Source: Pseudomonas frederiksbergensis
GTDB lineage: Bacteria; Pseudomonadota; Gammaproteobacteria; Pseudomonadales; Pseudomonadaceae
Direction: 5' to 3'
NCBI RefSeq assembly: GCF_035751725.1
Contig: NZ_CP142104.1
Span: 1,984,001 to 2,048,000 of the forward strand
DNA length: 64,000 nucleotides
Made by a program: the position numbers and the translations under genes. Positions 62,909 to 64,000 of the stretch are shown here, in pieces; the first letter of the stretch is position 1; each line of letters starts with the position of its first letter. Under the pieces are notes generated by a model that saw only the letters and a program-made list of their open reading frames with translations, was not told the origin of the DNA and ran no database searches.

Positions 62909-64000
62909 TGGCCGAAATTCGTTTGCAGAACCTCGCCCACAGCTACACCAGCACCCCGGCGGGCCCCGAGGACTACGCGATCCGCGAGATGAACCACATC
63001 TGGGAGCAGGGTGGCGCCTATGCGTTGCTCGGGCCTTCGGGCTGCGGCAAATCCACCTTGCTCAACATCATCTCCGGCTTGCTCAGCCCTTCCGAAGGGC
63101 AGGTGATGTTCGACAGCAAGGTCGTCAACGAGCTGTCCCCGGAGCGGCGCAACATTGCCCAGGTGTTCCAGTTCCCGGTGGTGTACGACACCATGACCGT
63201 GTTCGATAACCTGGCGTTCCCGCTGCGCAACCAGGGCATGGCCGAGGCGCGGATCCACACCAAGGTGCAGGAAATCGCTGAGGTCCTGGACCTGCAGAAC
63301 CTGCTGGATAAAAAAGCCCGCAACCTCACCGCCGATGAAAAACAGAAAGTCTCGATGGGGCGTGGATTGGTGCGCGACGATGTGTCGGCGATCCTGTTCG
63401 ACGAACCGCTGACGGTGATCGACCCACACCTGAAATGGAAACTGCGGCGCAAGCTCAAGCAGATCCACGAGCAGTTCAACATCACCATGGTCTACGTCAC
63501 CCACGACCAGCTGGAAGCCTCGACCTTCGCCGACAAGATCGCGGTGATGTACGGCGGCCAGATCGTGCAGTTCGGCACGCCCCGGGACTTGTTCGAGCGC
63601 CCGAGCCACACCTTCGTCGGCTACTTCATCGGCAGCCCGGGGATGAACCTGATCGAGGTCACGGCGCAGCCCGGTGGCGTCGGCTTCGGATCGACCCACT
63701 TGCCTTTGTCCGAAACCCTGCAACGGCGTATCGCCGAAGCCGAGGGCAAAAGCCTGAAGGTCGGTATACGCCCCGAGTTCGTGCACGTCTGGGACGGCCC
63801 TTACGACGACGCGATGCGGGCTGATGTAGTCCACGTCGAAGACTTGGGTACCTACAAGATCCTGACCCTCAACCTCGACGGCGCGCCGCTGAAAGTGCGC
63901 CTGGCCGAAGACAAGCCGGTACCGGAAGGCACGGCGTACATCAGTTTTCCGGCCCAATGGCTGATGGTCTATGCCGATGAGTATTTGCTGGAACCGTTGA
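62908..64000 (+). CDS. ABC transporter ATP-binding protein 2 (partial, runs off the window)
   Basis: Second ATPase of the same importer, 364 codons visible and open at the window end. Walker A GPSGCGKS at 42-49, Q-loop FQFP at about 87-90, Walker B AILFDE at 161-166, intact H199 (VYVTHDQLEA), but the signature LSGGQ is replaced by LTADE (140-144, LTADEKQKVSMGRG). The C-terminal regulatory domain begins near 240. The translational overlap with ATPase 1 and the complementary motif losses point to an obligate heterodimer. Expected next genes are two permeases and a binding protein. Confidence 0.92.
   Translation, partial: MAEIRLQNLAHSYTSTPAGPEDYAIREMNHIWEQGGAYALLGPSGCGKSTLLNIISGLLSPSEGQVMFDSKVVNELSPERRNIAQVFQFPVVYDTMTVFDNLAFPLRNQGMAEARIHTKVQEIAEVLDLQNLLDKKARNLTADEKQKVSMGRGLVRDDVSAILFDEPLTVIDPHLKWKLRRKLKQIHEQFNITMVYVTHDQLEASTFADKIAVMYGGQIVQFGTPRDLFERPSHTFVGYFIGSPGMNLIEVTAQPGGVGFGSTHLPLSETLQRRIAEAEGKSLKVGIRPEFVHVWDGPYDDAMRADVVHVEDLGTYKILTLNLDGAPLKVRLAEDKPVPEGTAYISFPAQWLMVYADEYLLEPL

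Overview
The window is chromosomal DNA of a Pseudomonas, most likely of the P. fluorescens group. The evidence is high GC with Pseudomonas codon use, abundant REP-type palindromes of the GCGGGCTTGCTCGCG kind, and a gene order from the aminotransferase and uvrB through gltX, leuCDB-asd-fimV-truA-trpF-accD-folC-cvpA-purF-metZ that, as I recall it, parallels the P. aeruginosa PAO1 PA3139-PA3106 region in inverted numbering. No prophage, CRISPR array or complete insertion sequence is visible.

Layout. (1) 0-10.4 kb: a patatin-like phospholipase, a tightly coupled PepSY-PepSY-response regulator-histidine kinase operon, an Na+/H+ antiporter-family transporter, a Cache-type chemoreceptor, the U32 protein TrhP, an AI-2E-family permease and two small proteins. 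(2) 10.5-43.8 kb: core metabolism and housekeeping. This holds tRNA-Asn, an aromatic aminotransferase, uvrB, gltX, a duplicated tRNA-Ala/tRNA-Glu pair, a TetR/hydrolase/thioesterase group, dusC, a heat-shock gene (ibpA) with a sigma-32 promoter and a ROSE-like thermometer, a five-PAS GGDEF/EAL protein, leucine biosynthesis with its divergent LysR gene, asd and a Cys-less asd paralogue, fimV, truA-trpF-accD-folC-SPOR-cvpA-purF-metZ-SDR, then tRNA-Val and two tRNA-Asp. (3) 43.9-59.6 kb: an accessory zone that starts after an amine oxidoreductase gene and tRNA-Val(GAC). It carries a YafO-like toxin with an unfamiliar partner, a complete hicAB module, an IS66 remnant, divergent regulator/target pairs (HxlR/NmrA reductase, TetR/DJ-1, LysR/PACE pump), a DUF3077-like gene with a structured leader, and many very small stress-type proteins. 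It ends in a frameshifted CigR-family gene. (4) 59.7-64 kb: a sigma-54 activator next to the first two genes of a glycerol-type ABC importer. That operon has a -24/-12 promoter and six TGTTCA repeats upstream, and it runs off the window.

The most interesting places are the YafO-like module (45.8-46.7 kb), the TGTTCA array with the sigma-54 promoter (61.6-61.8 kb), the complementary degeneracy of the two ABC ATPases (61.8-64.0 kb), the structured leader at 50.1-50.25 kb, the hairpin that would hide the ribosome site of a 39-residue gene at 57.1 kb, and the broken CigR-family gene at 59.1 kb. All start choices were made by eye from ribosome-binding sites and family N-termini. No database search was possible.
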